Positions 34,451 through 43,863 of a stretch of 64,000 nt of DNA are shown here, in pieces. The notes beneath the pieces are model-generated. The model saw nothing but the letters and a program-made list of their open reading frames with translations, was not told where the DNA came from and ran no database searches. Made by a program: the position numbers and the translations under genes. Origin of the DNA: Pseudomonas sp. 7SR1 (GTDB taxonomy: Bacteria > Pseudomonadota > Gammaproteobacteria > Pseudomonadales > Pseudomonadaceae); NCBI RefSeq assembly GCF_900156465.1, contig NZ_LT707064.1, forward strand, positions 4,727,001 to 4,791,000, in the 5' to 3' direction. Each line of letters starts with the position of its first letter. Within the stretch, counting starts at the first letter, position 1.

Positions 34451-35082
34451 ATGCATGCACTCATTGTCGTTGCCCACCATGATCCCCACTCCCTGACCCA
34501 TGGCCTGGCGGCGAAGATCGCCGAAGGCATCACCCTCGCCCATGACACCGATACGTTCGAGATCGCCGACCTGGCCGCCGAAGGCTTCGATCCACGCTTC
34601 GGTTTCGCCGACCATGCGGTCCATCATCGCGAAGCCTTGCCCCCGCGGACGTGCTGGCCGAACAGGCCAGGATCGACCGGGCCGATGCGCTGGTATTGGT
34701 GTACCCCATCTACTGGTGGTCGATGCCGGCATTGCTCAAGGGCTGGATAGACCGGGTATTCTCCAATGGCTGGGCGTTCGACTTCAGCCTCGACAAACCC
34801 TTTGTCAAGAAACTGCAGCGCCTGAAGGTGCATCTGGTGGCGGTCGGTGGTGCCGATGCCGACTCGTTCCGGCGTCACGGCTATGACGAGGCCATGACCG
34901 TCCAGATCGACCACGGCATCTTCGACTACTGCGGTGCGCGGGTGATCAGTTCCCAGCGCTTGCTCGAATCGGAAACCCTGGATCCGGCGGCGCACCTGGA
35001 GGCTGCCCAGGCCCTCGGCCAGCGCCTGTTCGCCCGGTCAGGGGAAACCGCACGGGAACAGGCCGACGCCGAATGTGCCTGA
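34451..35082 (+). pseudogene. NAD(P)H dehydrogenase (quinone)/flavodoxin-like reductase, single-base frameshift
   Basis: The gene starts at ATG 34451 (AGGAG at 34438-34442) with MHALIVVAHHDPHSLTHGLA, a flavodoxin-like fold start. The frame is lost after HHREALPP. The rest continues in the -1 frame as VLAEQARIDRADALVLVYPIYWWSMPALLKGWIDRVFSNGWAF, the family's FMN and quinone-binding region, to the stop at 35082. Adding one C to the C5 run at 34640-34644 restores a continuous ~210-residue protein. So this is either a recent one-base deletion or a sequencing error. The family reduces quinones with NAD(P)H in the cytoplasm (MdaB/KefF-like). Confidence 0.8.
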
Positions 35083-35095
35083 TCACGGGCCGGGA

Positions 35096-36664
35096 TCAGA
35101 GCGTGCGACTGCCGGCGGCGGACAGGGCGGCATCGCGCTTGTAGATATCCGGAATGTACACCGGCTGCCCCTGGCTGTCCGCCTGCACGGTCCAGTAACC
35201 CATCAGGATCGGCACGGGCTTGGCCAGCCTGAACTCATGGGTCTGTTCGCTGGCCAGCAGCGTCTCGGTGCGGGCGCGTTCGGGGGGGCTGAGCAACCAG
35301 TCGCGCAGGCGCATCACCTGTTCGATGCGCACGCAGCCCGAACTGAACGCCCGCGGGCCTTTGCTGAACAGCGCCTGGCTGGGGGTGTCATGCAGGTAGA
35401 CGGAAAACGGATTGGGAAAACGGATCGCCATCTTGCCCAACGGGTTCCTCGGCCCGGGGTCCTGGCGCAGCATCAGATCGCCAGGATGGTCCCAGTCGAT
35501 ATCGGCCGCCGCCAATGGCAGGCCGTCCCGGTCGATCACCCTCAGGTTCTGCCGCCCCAGGAATTCCGGATCGCGACGGATCTCGGGCAGTTTGTCTTCC
35601 CGCAGTATCGTCGGGGGAATGGTCCAGGTGGGGTTGAGCGTCAGGCGCGTGACCCGGGATTTGAGCAACGGCGTTTCCCGCCCCGCGCGACCGACCTGGG
35701 TCCGGGTCTGCCATACCGGCACGCCGCCCTGGTAAACCGTCAACTGGGCTGCGGCCACGTTGACCAGCACGCTGTCCGGCTCCAGGTCCTGGGCCATCCA
35801 GCGCATGCGCTCCAGATTGATGCGCAACTGTTCGCGGCGCATGGCCGGGCTGATATTCAACTCGGTGACGGTCCACGGTCCGACCACGCCGTCGGCCTGT
35901 AGCGAATGCTGCAGCTGGAAACTTTTCATCGCCGCCACCAGCTCGGGGCTGTAATGCTCGTCGACATCCGGCGGCAACGCGCTCAGGTAACCTTCGTTGA
36001 ACAGCCGCTGGGCCAGCGCCGGGACGCGGGCGTCGCGTTTGTCCGGCTGCAACAGAGCGCCGCCGGGCACCGGTTGCCAGTCGGCCAGGGGTTGCTGCCG
36101 TTGCAAGGCGTAGGCCTGACGCAAGTTGCGATACAGCGCCAGGCTCGGCCGGGCTTGTTCGAACGCGCCGGCCAGGTCGTGCAGGCCGACCACGGCAATG
36201 TTCAGCAGGACCGCCTGACGGTCCAGAGGCTGCGGGTCGGCTTTCCATACCGGCTCCAGGCGGTCCTGGGGCAGATAACCGAAACGCAGATCCCGCAGCG
36301 CTTGCAGGTAGCGCTGGCTGATGGCGATGTCAGCGCAGGCATCGTTCGAGGAGGCTTCGGCAGGCAGGCTGTAACGAGACGGGTCCAGGCCGTCGTCGGC
36401 CAGTTGCTGAAGCTGCGTTCCCAGCGCCGCGCGTCGTTCGTCGCTCGACCAGACTGCCTGGCCTGCGTTTTGCTCATAGAACGCCTGCAGGTTCATGATC
36501 GTCGGAAAGTCGACAGCCGCCGCCAGAGCCGGGCAAGTGACCGATAATTGCGCCAGCGTGGTGTGTACAGGGGCCGGATCGCCGAACGAAACATCACCGG
36601 CCGTCGCGACCAATGGCGAAGCGAGGCATAGGAAGCTCAAGTAACATGCGGACTTTTTGAACAA
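35096..36664 (-). CDS. Murein L,D-transpeptidase, YcbB type
   Basis: 522 residues from TTG 36664, which gives the signal peptide MFKKSACYLSFLCLASPLVATA and has GGAG 8 nt upstream; no in-frame ATG or GTG gives a signal peptide. Domains: N-terminal scaffold (YEQNAGQAVWSSDERRAAL, LRFGYLPQDRLEP), PG_binding_1 (AAMKSFQLQHSLQADGVVGPWT, about 265-300), and YkuD catalytic domain (NPTWTIPPTI ... YLHDTPSQALFSKGPRAFSSGCVRIE) with catalytic Cys near residue 442. It makes 3-3 cross-links in peptidoglycan in the periplasm. The frame stays open far upstream, but that extension is antisense to the genes beyond 36731. Confidence 0.87.
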   Translation of the reverse strand: MFKKSACYLSFLCLASPLVATAGDVSFGDPAPVHTTLAQLSVTCPALAAAVDFPTIMNLQAFYEQNAGQAVWSSDERRAALGTQLQQLADDGLDPSRYSLPAEASSNDACADIAISQRYLQALRDLRFGYLPQDRLEPVWKADPQPLDRQAVLLNIAVVGLHDLAGAFEQARPSLALYRNLRQAYALQRQQPLADWQPVPGGALLQPDKRDARVPALAQRLFNEGYLSALPPDVDEHYSPELVAAMKSFQLQHSLQADGVVGPWTVTELNISPAMRREQLRINLERMRWMAQDLEPDSVLVNVAAAQLTVYQGGVPVWQTRTQVGRAGRETPLLKSRVTRLTLNPTWTIPPTILREDKLPEIRRDPEFLGRQNLRVIDRDGLPLAAADIDWDHPGDLMLRQDPGPRNPLGKMAIRFPNPFSVYLHDTPSQALFSKGPRAFSSGCVRIEQVMRLRDWLLSPPERARTETLLASEQTHEFRLAKPVPILMGYWTVQADSQGQPVYIPDIYKRDAALSAAGSRTL

Positions 36665-36730
36665 CTGCTTAACTCCAATCCATGGCCGTCTCGATGACGG
36701 TGACTTTTGCGACAGGTAAGACCCGCCATC

Positions 36731-37510
36731 ATGATACAAACCAACAAATACGGACGGGATGCCGCGAATAAATACCTGCGTGGACATTTTTCGTCGGCGC
36801 TGACCTTCACTCGTCGATTCTGTCTGCTCGTGACCGGCCTGGGCGTCCTGTGCAGCCCGGCGCTGGCGGAGAAGGCAAAGGCTCAAACCCTTTACAACAG
36901 CCTCGCCCACGCAGCGCCGGAACTCAATCCCCAGGCGCTCAAAAGTGCCTTGAGCGCCATGCAATGCGCGGTCGCCAATGGTGCGCGCCAGGCCCGCCAC
37001 CTGGCTGTGATCGATTATTCCCAACCCTCCACGGCCCGGCGGCTGTGGATCTTCGACCTGCGTCAGAAGAAGCTGGTGTTGCGCGACCTGGTGGCCCACG
37101 GGCAGAAATCCGGGGAAAACTTCGCCACTCAGTTTTCCAATCGCCTGGGCAGCTACCAGTCCAGCCTCGGACTGTTTCGTACCCAGGAAAGCTACCAGGG
37201 CGCCCACGGCTATTCGTTGCGCATGGACGGCCTGGAACCTGGCTTCAACGACCTGGCCCGGGACCGTGCCATCGTGATCCATGCCGCCGACTACGTGAAC
37301 CCGCTGTGGAGCGCGCGCCAGGGCCGTATCGGGCGCAGCCAGGGCTGTCCCGCCGTACGTCCCCAGGTGGCGCGGCAGGTGATCGATCGACTCAAGGGTG
37401 GGCAGTTCATGTTTTCCTGGTATCCGGATCCGGGCTGGCTGAAGCGTTCGGCGTATCTGAACTGCCAGCCGCAACAGGTTGCCAGCATCCTGGCCAGCAG
37501 TGGCGGCTGA
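36731..37510 (+). CDS. Murein L,D-transpeptidase catalytic-domain family protein (YkuD_2-like)
   Basis: 259 residues with an N-terminal membrane/signal segment (FCLLVTGLGVLCSPALA). The catalytic region reads RLGSYQSSLGLFRTQESYQGAHGYSLRMDGL, IVIHAADYV and RIGRSQGCPAVRP, where H and C are the expected transpeptidase pair. It is half the size of the neighbouring YcbB-type enzyme and belongs to a different L,D-transpeptidase branch. The two genes are divergent with 66 bp between their starts, so they share a control region. Periplasmic. Confidence 0.82.
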   Translation: MIQTNKYGRDAANKYLRGHFSSALTFTRRFCLLVTGLGVLCSPALAEKAKAQTLYNSLAHAAPELNPQALKSALSAMQCAVANGARQARHLAVIDYSQPSTARRLWIFDLRQKKLVLRDLVAHGQKSGENFATQFSNRLGSYQSSLGLFRTQESYQGAHGYSLRMDGLEPGFNDLARDRAIVIHAADYVNPLWSARQGRIGRSQGCPAVRPQVARQVIDRLKGGQFMFSWYPDPGWLKRSAYLNCQPQQVASILASSGG

Positions 37511-37594
37511 CCCGCACAGGCTTGCTCGGGCCAGGGTTGCAGTCGAACGGCCGGTGGTTAAAATGCCGGCCTTTCGAATCCCTGGCGTTGTCCG

Positions 37595-38533
37595 ATGAAC
37601 CCTGAAGCCCTTCACACCCTTCAAACGCATTTGCTGACGGCCCTGGCCTCCCTGCCCGACGAAACCCGGCGCCTGTTCCATGGCCGCGGACGCTGCTGGC
37701 CGGGGCTGGAACAGGTCACGGTCGACTGGCTGCAAGGGGTGGTGCTGGTTTCGTTGTTCAAGGAGCCCGAGCCGACGCAACTGGACGATCTGATGTCCAT
37801 GTTGCTCGCCCTCGCTGCCTCGTCCACCTGGCAGCACAGCACCGCCCATACCCTGGCGGTCCAGCACCGCTATCTGCCCCAGAGCCTGACCCAATGGCTG
37901 GTGGGGGAACCGGTGGATGAGTGGACGCTGACCGAAGGTGGCCTGCGCTACCGCATCGACCTGGGCAAGAAGCAGAACAACGGCTTGTTCCTGGACATGC
38001 GCTATGGTCGCGACTGGGTTCGCGCCCATGCCAGCGGCAAACGCGTGCTGAACCTGTTCGCCTACACCTGTGGTTTCTCGGTGGCGGCCATCGCCGGCGG
38101 TGCCCGGCAGGTGGTGAACCTGGATATGTCGCGGGCGGCACTGAGTCGCGGACGCGACAATCATCGCCTGAACGGCCATGACCTGGGCCAGGTCAGTTTC
38201 CTGGGCCACGACCTGTTCAAATCCTGGGGCAAGGTCATCAACAGCGGCCCCTATGACCTGGTCATCATCGACCCACCGACCTTCCAGAAAGGCAGCTTCC
38301 TGTTGACCAAGGACTACCAGCGCGTCCTGCGGCGGCTGCCGGAGCTGCTGGCACCCCACGGCACGGTGCTGGCGTGCAGCAACGATCCGGCCACCGGCCC
38401 GGACTTCCTCATCGAAGGGGTCACCCGGGAAGCGCCAGGCCTGGCGTTCGTGCAGCGCCTGGACAACCCACCGGAGTTTCCCGACGCCGATATGGCCTGC
38501 GGCCTCAAGGCCCTGGTGTTCCAGGCCCCCTGA
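37595..38533 (+). CDS. Class I SAM-dependent methyltransferase (RlmI/RlmK-like)
   Basis: 312 residues. The S-adenosylmethionine pocket is shown by RVLNLFAYTCGFSVAAIAGGA (motif I), NLDMSRAALSRGRDNHRLNG (motif II) and LVIIDPPTFQKGSFL, the DPPxF active-site motif of rRNA cytosine-5 methyltransferases of the RlmI/RlmK type. The usual PUA N-terminal domain is replaced by about 130 residues of unknown fold. Probably modifies RNA; the target cannot be given. Confidence 0.82.
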   Translation: MNPEALHTLQTHLLTALASLPDETRRLFHGRGRCWPGLEQVTVDWLQGVVLVSLFKEPEPTQLDDLMSMLLALAASSTWQHSTAHTLAVQHRYLPQSLTQWLVGEPVDEWTLTEGGLRYRIDLGKKQNNGLFLDMRYGRDWVRAHASGKRVLNLFAYTCGFSVAAIAGGARQVVNLDMSRAALSRGRDNHRLNGHDLGQVSFLGHDLFKSWGKVINSGPYDLVIIDPPTFQKGSFLLTKDYQRVLRRLPELLAPHGTVLACSNDPATGPDFLIEGVTREAPGLAFVQRLDNPPEFPDADMACGLKALVFQAP

Positions 38534-38572
38534 GGACAATTGCCCACTGGCGCCGCCCCGCAAAGCCGTTGC

Positions 38573-38599
38573 GGCGAAGGGGCTCGCCCCCCTTTCGCC
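38573..38599. repeat. REP-like hairpin between convergent genes
   Basis: GGCGAAGGGG (38573-38582) pairs with CCCCTTTCGCC (38589-38599), with one bulged T, around a short loop. It sits between the methyltransferase and the end of the giant LRR gene and probably serves both as terminator. Confidence 0.55.
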
Positions 38600-38609
38600 A
38601 CAGGATCGA

Positions 38610-41600
38610 TCAGACGCTCGCCGTGGGCGGCGATGGCGGTCGCAATGGCCACCAGGGATCGACCAGATCAGTGGTCAGGCGGCGTGCCAATACTTCGATC
38701 TCCCGGCTCTTGACCGAACGATAGATCGCCATGGTCCTGCGCAACTGGTCCTCGGTGAGCATCACCGGCTCGCCAGCCGCCCAGTTCACATCCGCGACGC
38801 CTTCGAGCGCGACGCGTCGCCAGACCGTGCCGTTGGCTTGGGGCATCTCTTCGAGAGCGCTGGGCAGGCCAGCTTCCGGCCGGGCTAGATTATCCAGCAG
38901 TACCCGAGGCCAATGGGACGGGTCCACCGGCTCGCTGAAAGCATCCACCAGGTCCTCCTCCACCCGGTCCCATATGGCCAACCCTTCTGACCATTCGTGA
39001 GACATCAACCCCAGGTAGGGACGCCAGGTCATCTCTCCTACCCGAGGTGCCTGGTCGTTGCTGTTGAAGGTGTCCTGGGCGTCGCTGAGCCAATCGATGA
39101 ACCCTTCCCGGGTGATGGCTGCGTAACGCTGGGCATCGTCCGGATAACGGCCCCTCAATACCTGGTTCCAATAGCTGTAGTGATCACTCACGAACCTGGC
39201 GAAAGGCACGCCCTGGTGTTCGAGGCGAGCCCGCTGGATCGATTCGAACGACAGGAAGTGCAGCTCCAGTTCGGCGACATCCGGTTGTTGCCTGTCCAGA
39301 ATCCGCGCTTGCAGGCGGGTACGCAACTGCCCCAGTTGCAGATCGAAGTCCGGCAGCCGGGCGGCCAGATCGGCATAGAGCGCTGGTGAGCCGATATAGA
39401 ACTGCAGGATGGCCGCCGCCCGCTGGCGATCGCCCAGCGACAGCCCATCGGGCGCATCGGCATCGGCATCGCGGATGGCTCCGGAGAACCAATCGATGAA
39501 CCGGCGCCCTCCAGCATCGTCCCGGGCGGCTTCCAATGAGCGCTGAAGGTCGGGAAAGATATTCAGCCAGTCATCGGCGGTATAACGGAAAGCTTCGGCG
39601 TCCAAGGCACGCAGGGCCTGGATCTGCGCGCTGGGCAATGGATTGTCTTCCAGCCACAGACCGAGGGTGTTTTCCCTCGGCATGTTCGCAAGGGTCGGGA
39701 TCAGGTCATCCTGGATGTTGGTGATACGGTTGCCTTTCAAGTCGACGAAAATCGGGTCGGCCGAGGGCCTCGAGAGTACGGCGAGCGCCAGGGGTGGCAC
39801 CCGATCGAGCCCGGCATTGGACAGTTCCAGCTCGGTCAGGGACGCGAGTTCCGGCAGGTCTGGCAGTTCGCGGCAGTTGTTGCCACTCAAGCGCAGGTCT
39901 TGCAGGCCGTTGGCGGTACGCAGGAACGCGCTGCCCTCTTCATCCAGGCGCAGGCCACAACGCACCAGGTCCAGCCCTCGCAAACCGGGTAACGCGGTGA
40001 TGGCCCGCAGTTCTTCGAGGGTGAAGCTCAGGTTGTCCGACCATACCAGCTCACGCAGCGCGGGCAACTCGGCCAGGCGGCCGATGGCTGCGACCAGGTT
40101 GGCGCTGGCCATGGCATCTCCTGCGCTGCCTATCTGCGACAGGTGCAGCTCCCGCAGGCTGACTGCACGCCCTTCGCCCAAAAGCGGGGCAAAGACATTG
40201 GCGTCCATGACCAGGGGATTGGCCCCTAACGAAAGCTCCATCAAGGACGAGAACTCGCCCACGGCCACGGGGACCGCGGTGAGTTGATTGCCGTGCAGGC
40301 GCAAGGTATCGAGATTGGGGAACAACCGCAGGAAATCCGAAGGGTCCTCATTCAGGTTCATATGGGCCAGGGTCAGTTCCTCGATATGTTCGAAACGGAC
40401 GCTGATGGGAGGAAGCCGGCCGATGTCCCACCCGGACAGGCGCAATATCAGCTCGCTGTCTTCCCTGCCCGGCTCGGGCTCACGCCGCCACGCCCGCCGG
40501 ATTTCATTCGCCACGCCGCGGCGCGAAAAGAGCACGTCTGCCCGCTGGTACTGGCTTTCGGCAGGATGATGGATGCCCTCGAAGCCCTCCCATTGCTGCA
40601 ATCCCGTGTCCAGCGTGACCCACTCGGTGCCTAGCCGGATGACCAGGTCGTCCAGGCTGATGCCTTCGCGTTCGGCCTGTTCGGTCAGGCTCCACTGGAG
40701 TCTTTCGAGGGCCTCGCCTGCGTAAAAGGGAAACAGTTGCTCCAGACGCGCCGCCAGGCTGGCGCGCCAGCGCAGCAATGGCAAACGCCCACGGCCGCTG
40801 AGGGGATATCCCAGCCCCCCGTTCATCCATTGCGGCCGATAGGCGCCGCTGTCGAGGTGCTTGAGCGCCAGATAGGGGCGCAGGCCCTGGCGATCTTCAA
40901 GGGCAAGGTCCAGCAGTTTCCTGCGAAGCCGTGCCGCCTCCCAGATATTCAAGCCCAGCGCCGTTCGAGCCCCGTCCGGCATTGCCCTGAGCAATGCTTG
41001 CTCCAGGCTCGAGGCTCCGGCCAGCTCGGCCCCCTCCTCATCGAAAGGCCAGTATTGTCCGTTTTCCTGACGGATCACTTTCAGAGGCCCATCGCTGCCC
41101 ATCACAAGCGGCTGTGCCAGTTCCCCGGACGCCAGGCTCAGGTGAAGCTTGCCCTGCAACTCAGGCATGTCGCCCAGCAGCCCCATGACGATCCGGTCCC
41201 GGTCAGCACCGCTTTCACCGCGCTCCAGGTCGCGCAGGGCCTGGGTCAGGCGCAGTTCGCTCTGGGCCTGCGCACACTGCTTGCCAAGGCTTCCCGTCAC
41301 CCGCCCCTCCCGCAGTCGCATCCGCTCCTGGCCATGGGATTGACGCGCAAGTTCGTTGGCCATGGCGCGCGAAAGTCTTGCAAAGGCCCGCCCCACCGGG
41401 GCTGCCAATGGATCAAGCTCAGGGGTCGGGACCATGGCCGTACTTATCCGCCCGGCATGGCGCTCCAGATGATCGGCCCAGCGTTCAGCCAATAGGTCGC
41501 TGAGCTCGGCCGGCCGCGGGCCGATGGAGCTTTGTCCCAGCAACCTGTCCCGCTCCTCCACACTCAGGCCAACCAGGATGCACTCGGCCCAGGCGTCCTG

Positions 41601-43739
41601 CTCCAGGTCCAGGTTGTTCAAATCCAGTAGACGCGTCGCGCTCGCTTCGCCCGCGATGTGAACGCCCATGCCGTCGCGATAGCGCAGCGCCAGTTTTCCC
41701 GGCCAACCTGGCAAGTCCACCAGCGTGTGGACGATCTGGTAAGGCAGGTTATTCCCTGGCGCCTCGCCGCGACGCAAACGTGCGATGGCATGCTGCACCC
41801 ACTGCCAGTTTCGGGCCTCGTTCAGGGCCTCGGCAAGCAGGGCCGGCATCGGCTGCCCACCCATTTGCAGATAACGCAGGTGATCCTCGCTGATGCCAGC
41901 CTGCCGCTGTACGGTCAGGATCGTATCGTCGTCCAGTTCACCCGGGGTTTCGGCAAAGTTTCGCAGCAATTGGAGATTGCCCCGCTGCAACGGATTGCGG
42001 TGCGCCCATTGCCAGCCGCGACTACGGCTCCATTCCAGAAGTGGCGTCACGCCCCGATGGTCGGCAGGCAGACGCAGGTGCAGGGCATCGCCGGTGCCCT
42101 GCACTTCGTAATAGTGGCCGTCGACCTGTACCCAGGCTTCGTCTTCGTTACGCCAGACACCCCAGGCGTCCTGCTCGGCCTCCACGGGCGGCAAGCGCCG
42201 CGCCCGATATGGCGTGACATCGCCATTCCACAGCCGCGTGCTGCCATCACGCACCGGCATGGGTTCCACCGCGCCGCCGACGAACCCCAGGTAAGCGCCC
42301 TGGGCGACTCCGAACAGCACATTGAAAATGTGTTCGATCCCCTCCTGGGCGTGCCCTTCGTTGAAAGCCTGGATACCCTCGAATACCTCATAGATCAGGC
42401 GGACCCCGCCGACCGCCGCCGCAGCCATCCCCACCGGGGCACAGAACGGGATGAAGCTCGCCGCGAGCATCAGCGAGCGCTCGGCCAGGCTTTCCCAGTA
42501 TTCAAGCCGGGCCATCCAAGCCTGCCAGTCCTGGTCGCGGGTCGGCACCATCAGGGCCGAAGCGTTGCCCAGGGTGTGGGCCCGCCATTCGTGGTAACGG
42601 CCATGCCAGTGGTCTTCTCGCAGATGACCGACGTTCCAGGCCACGCGGGGCGCAGGCACCCGAATGCGACGCGTGTCCCGGTCCTCCCCAGGCTCGCCGT
42701 CGCGCCAGCCGACGATACGGGCATGGATCTCCTCGAAGAGGTTGGGGTTGTCCTTGATTTCCCACTCCACCTGATCATGCAGGGTTGCGCCAATACTGGC
42801 CTGCAACCGCACCGGGAAGTACCGCATCAGGCCCTGGCGGTAGCTGCGCTTGCGGACCCGTTCGGTCAGTTCTCTGGCCATGGCGTGGATGCTGGGAAAT
42901 TGCTTGAGGGGCGCGACCTCATCGTGGGGCAAGTGCAAGACCACCGGCCGATTGCCCTTGGCGTCCCTTTCCAGGCCCCAATACACCCGGGCACCGAACA
43001 GTGGCGCGGACAGCACCTCCAACGCCTTGACCTCACAGGCCAGGGCGACGACGGTGTCCTCCAGCCGTACACCGGCATGGGTCAGCAGGCGCTCGCCGGT
43101 TTCATCGAGGCGACCATCCAGCTTCGCCTCATAGGCGTCGTAGGCAAGCAGGCTGCGGGCATAGGCGATGTACGCCTGGGCGACCGCTGGAATGCCGGTG
43201 CCGATGCGTGGCAGCCACTGTTCCAGCAAGCGCTGGTAGGCGCCCCCCACATCCACCCGTCGGCACAGGCTCGCGAAGCTGGCCGGCGTGATGGGCAACG
43301 CCGTGGTGTCCGACGCAATGCCGTCGCGGGAGAACTCGCCGCGCCGCCCCTGGATATACAGACGGCCGTGCTTGTCGAACTCGCTGCCCGGGCGGGCGTC
43401 CGCCGGCGGATAGTTGCGCATGGCTGCCTCGACCACCGACAGCGCCGGATCGGTCACGTAGGGGCCGCGCCTGACCCGTGCCCGACGTACCGCATCCGAA
43501 GCATGCCGGCTGCCATTGACCGGGCGCCACGCCCGCACCTCCGGCTGGGCCTGGAGCAAGTGGCGCGCGAAAATCTCGGGGGGCGGCAGGTCGATCAGTA
43601 GCGCATTGAGCGCATCGCTGTCGCGCTGCAGTTGCCGGACCAGCACCTTGAAGCGTTCCTGCCGGGGCCGCGAAGCGTTTTTCAGCCAGGCGGGCAGCCT
43701 GGCCTGGATAAACTCGACATGAGTATCGAGGGTAGACAT
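38610..43739 (-). CDS. Giant LRR protein with dermonecrotic-toxin-like (DUF6543) N-terminal region
   Basis: 1709 residues in one intact frame, ATG 43739 after GGAGG. The N-terminus (FIQARLPAWLKNASRPRQERFKVL) and residues ~200-400 (LFGARVYWGLERD; FPSIHAMARELTERVRKRSYRQGLMRYFP) match the DUF6543 or dermonecrotic-toxin-type region of large pseudomonad proteins. A hydrophobic helical hairpin lies near 418-490 (LMLAASFIPFCAPVGMAAAAVGG; IFNVLFGVAQGAYLGFVGGAV). About ten LRR units span 1115-1370 (LPALRELVWSDN, LPGLRGLDLVRCGL, LQDLRLSGNN, LTELELSNAGL). The C-terminal ~340 residues are helical and contain no cysteine, so the Cys-dependent NEL ubiquitin-ligase domain of related effectors is absent. Likely a secreted or contact-delivered toxin or effector; no secretion genes or immunity gene adjoin it. 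Confidence 0.7.
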   Translation of the reverse strand: MSTLDTHVEFIQARLPAWLKNASRPRQERFKVLVRQLQRDSDALNALLIDLPPPEIFARHLLQAQPEVRAWRPVNGSRHASDAVRRARVRRGPYVTDPALSVVEAAMRNYPPADARPGSEFDKHGRLYIQGRRGEFSRDGIASDTTALPITPASFASLCRRVDVGGAYQRLLEQWLPRIGTGIPAVAQAYIAYARSLLAYDAYEAKLDGRLDETGERLLTHAGVRLEDTVVALACEVKALEVLSAPLFGARVYWGLERDAKGNRPVVLHLPHDEVAPLKQFPSIHAMARELTERVRKRSYRQGLMRYFPVRLQASIGATLHDQVEWEIKDNPNLFEEIHARIVGWRDGEPGEDRDTRRIRVPAPRVAWNVGHLREDHWHGRYHEWRAHTLGNASALMVPTRDQDWQAWMARLEYWESLAERSLMLAASFIPFCAPVGMAAAAVGGVRLIYEVFEGIQAFNEGHAQEGIEHIFNVLFGVAQGAYLGFVGGAVEPMPVRDGSTRLWNGDVTPYRARRLPPVEAEQDAWGVWRNEDEAWVQVDGHYYEVQGTGDALHLRLPADHRGVTPLLEWSRSRGWQWAHRNPLQRGNLQLLRNFAETPGELDDDTILTVQRQAGISEDHLRYLQMGGQPMPALLAEALNEARNWQWVQHAIARLRRGEAPGNNLPYQIVHTLVDLPGWPGKLALRYRDGMGVHIAGEASATRLLDLNNLDLEQDAWAECILVGLSVEERDRLLGQSSIGPRPAELSDLLAERWADHLERHAGRISTAMVPTPELDPLAAPVGRAFARLSRAMANELARQSHGQERMRLREGRVTGSLGKQCAQAQSELRLTQALRDLERGESGADRDRIVMGLLGDMPELQGKLHLSLASGELAQPLVMGSDGPLKVIRQENGQYWPFDEEGAELAGASSLEQALLRAMPDGARTALGLNIWEAARLRRKLLDLALEDRQGLRPYLALKHLDSGAYRPQWMNGGLGYPLSGRGRLPLLRWRASLAARLEQLFPFYAGEALERLQWSLTEQAEREGISLDDLVIRLGTEWVTLDTGLQQWEGFEGIHHPAESQYQRADVLFSRRGVANEIRRAWRREPEPGREDSELILRLSGWDIGRLPPISVRFEHIEELTLAHMNLNEDPSDFLRLFPNLDTLRLHGNQLTAVPVAVGEFSSLMELSLGANPLVMDANVFAPLLGEGRAVSLRELHLSQIGSAGDAMASANLVAAIGRLAELPALRELVWSDNLSFTLEELRAITALPGLRGLDLVRCGLRLDEEGSAFLRTANGLQDLRLSGNNCRELPDLPELASLTELELSNAGLDRVPPLALAVLSRPSADPIFVDLKGNRITNIQDDLIPTLANMPRENTLGLWLEDNPLPSAQIQALRALDAEAFRYTADDWLNIFPDLQRSLEAARDDAGGRRFIDWFSGAIRDADADAPDGLSLGDRQRAAAILQFYIGSPALYADLAARLPDFDLQLGQLRTRLQARILDRQQPDVAELELHFLSFESIQRARLEHQGVPFARFVSDHYSYWNQVLRGRYPDDAQRYAAITREGFIDWLSDAQDTFNSNDQAPRVGEMTWRPYLGLMSHEWSEGLAIWDRVEEDLVDAFSEPVDPSHWPRVLLDNLARPEAGLPSALEEMPQANGTVWRRVALEGVADVNWAAGEPVMLTEDQLRRTMAIYRSVKSREIEVLARRLTTDLVDPWWPLRPPSPPTASV

Positions 43740-43863
43740 GGTGGACCTCCATCCTTGGGGGCGATTGGGATATCGACATGCAACGAACCCAGGATCCTCG
43801 CGAAAATGATCGGGTATTGAAACCGTTCAACCGTTGCAAGGGGTTGCGGGTCCGTGTCCATCG

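Noticed and set aside
34445..35082. Two separate small genes instead of one frameshifted reductase
   Set aside because: The halves are the N- and C-terminal parts of one family and join at a C run without a second ribosome site.
36665..38563. N-terminal extension of the L,D-transpeptidase frame to an 1155-residue protein
   Set aside because: The extra ~630 residues are antisense to the YkuD_2 and methyltransferase genes, have no domain, and would put the signal peptide in the middle of the protein.
38610..39640. NEL E3 ubiquitin-ligase domain at the end of the giant LRR protein
   Set aside because: No cysteine and no CxD motif in the C-terminal ~340 residues.
41658..43601. 647-codon open frame antisense to the giant LRR gene
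   Set aside because: No domain or ribosome site; composition typical of a shadow frame.
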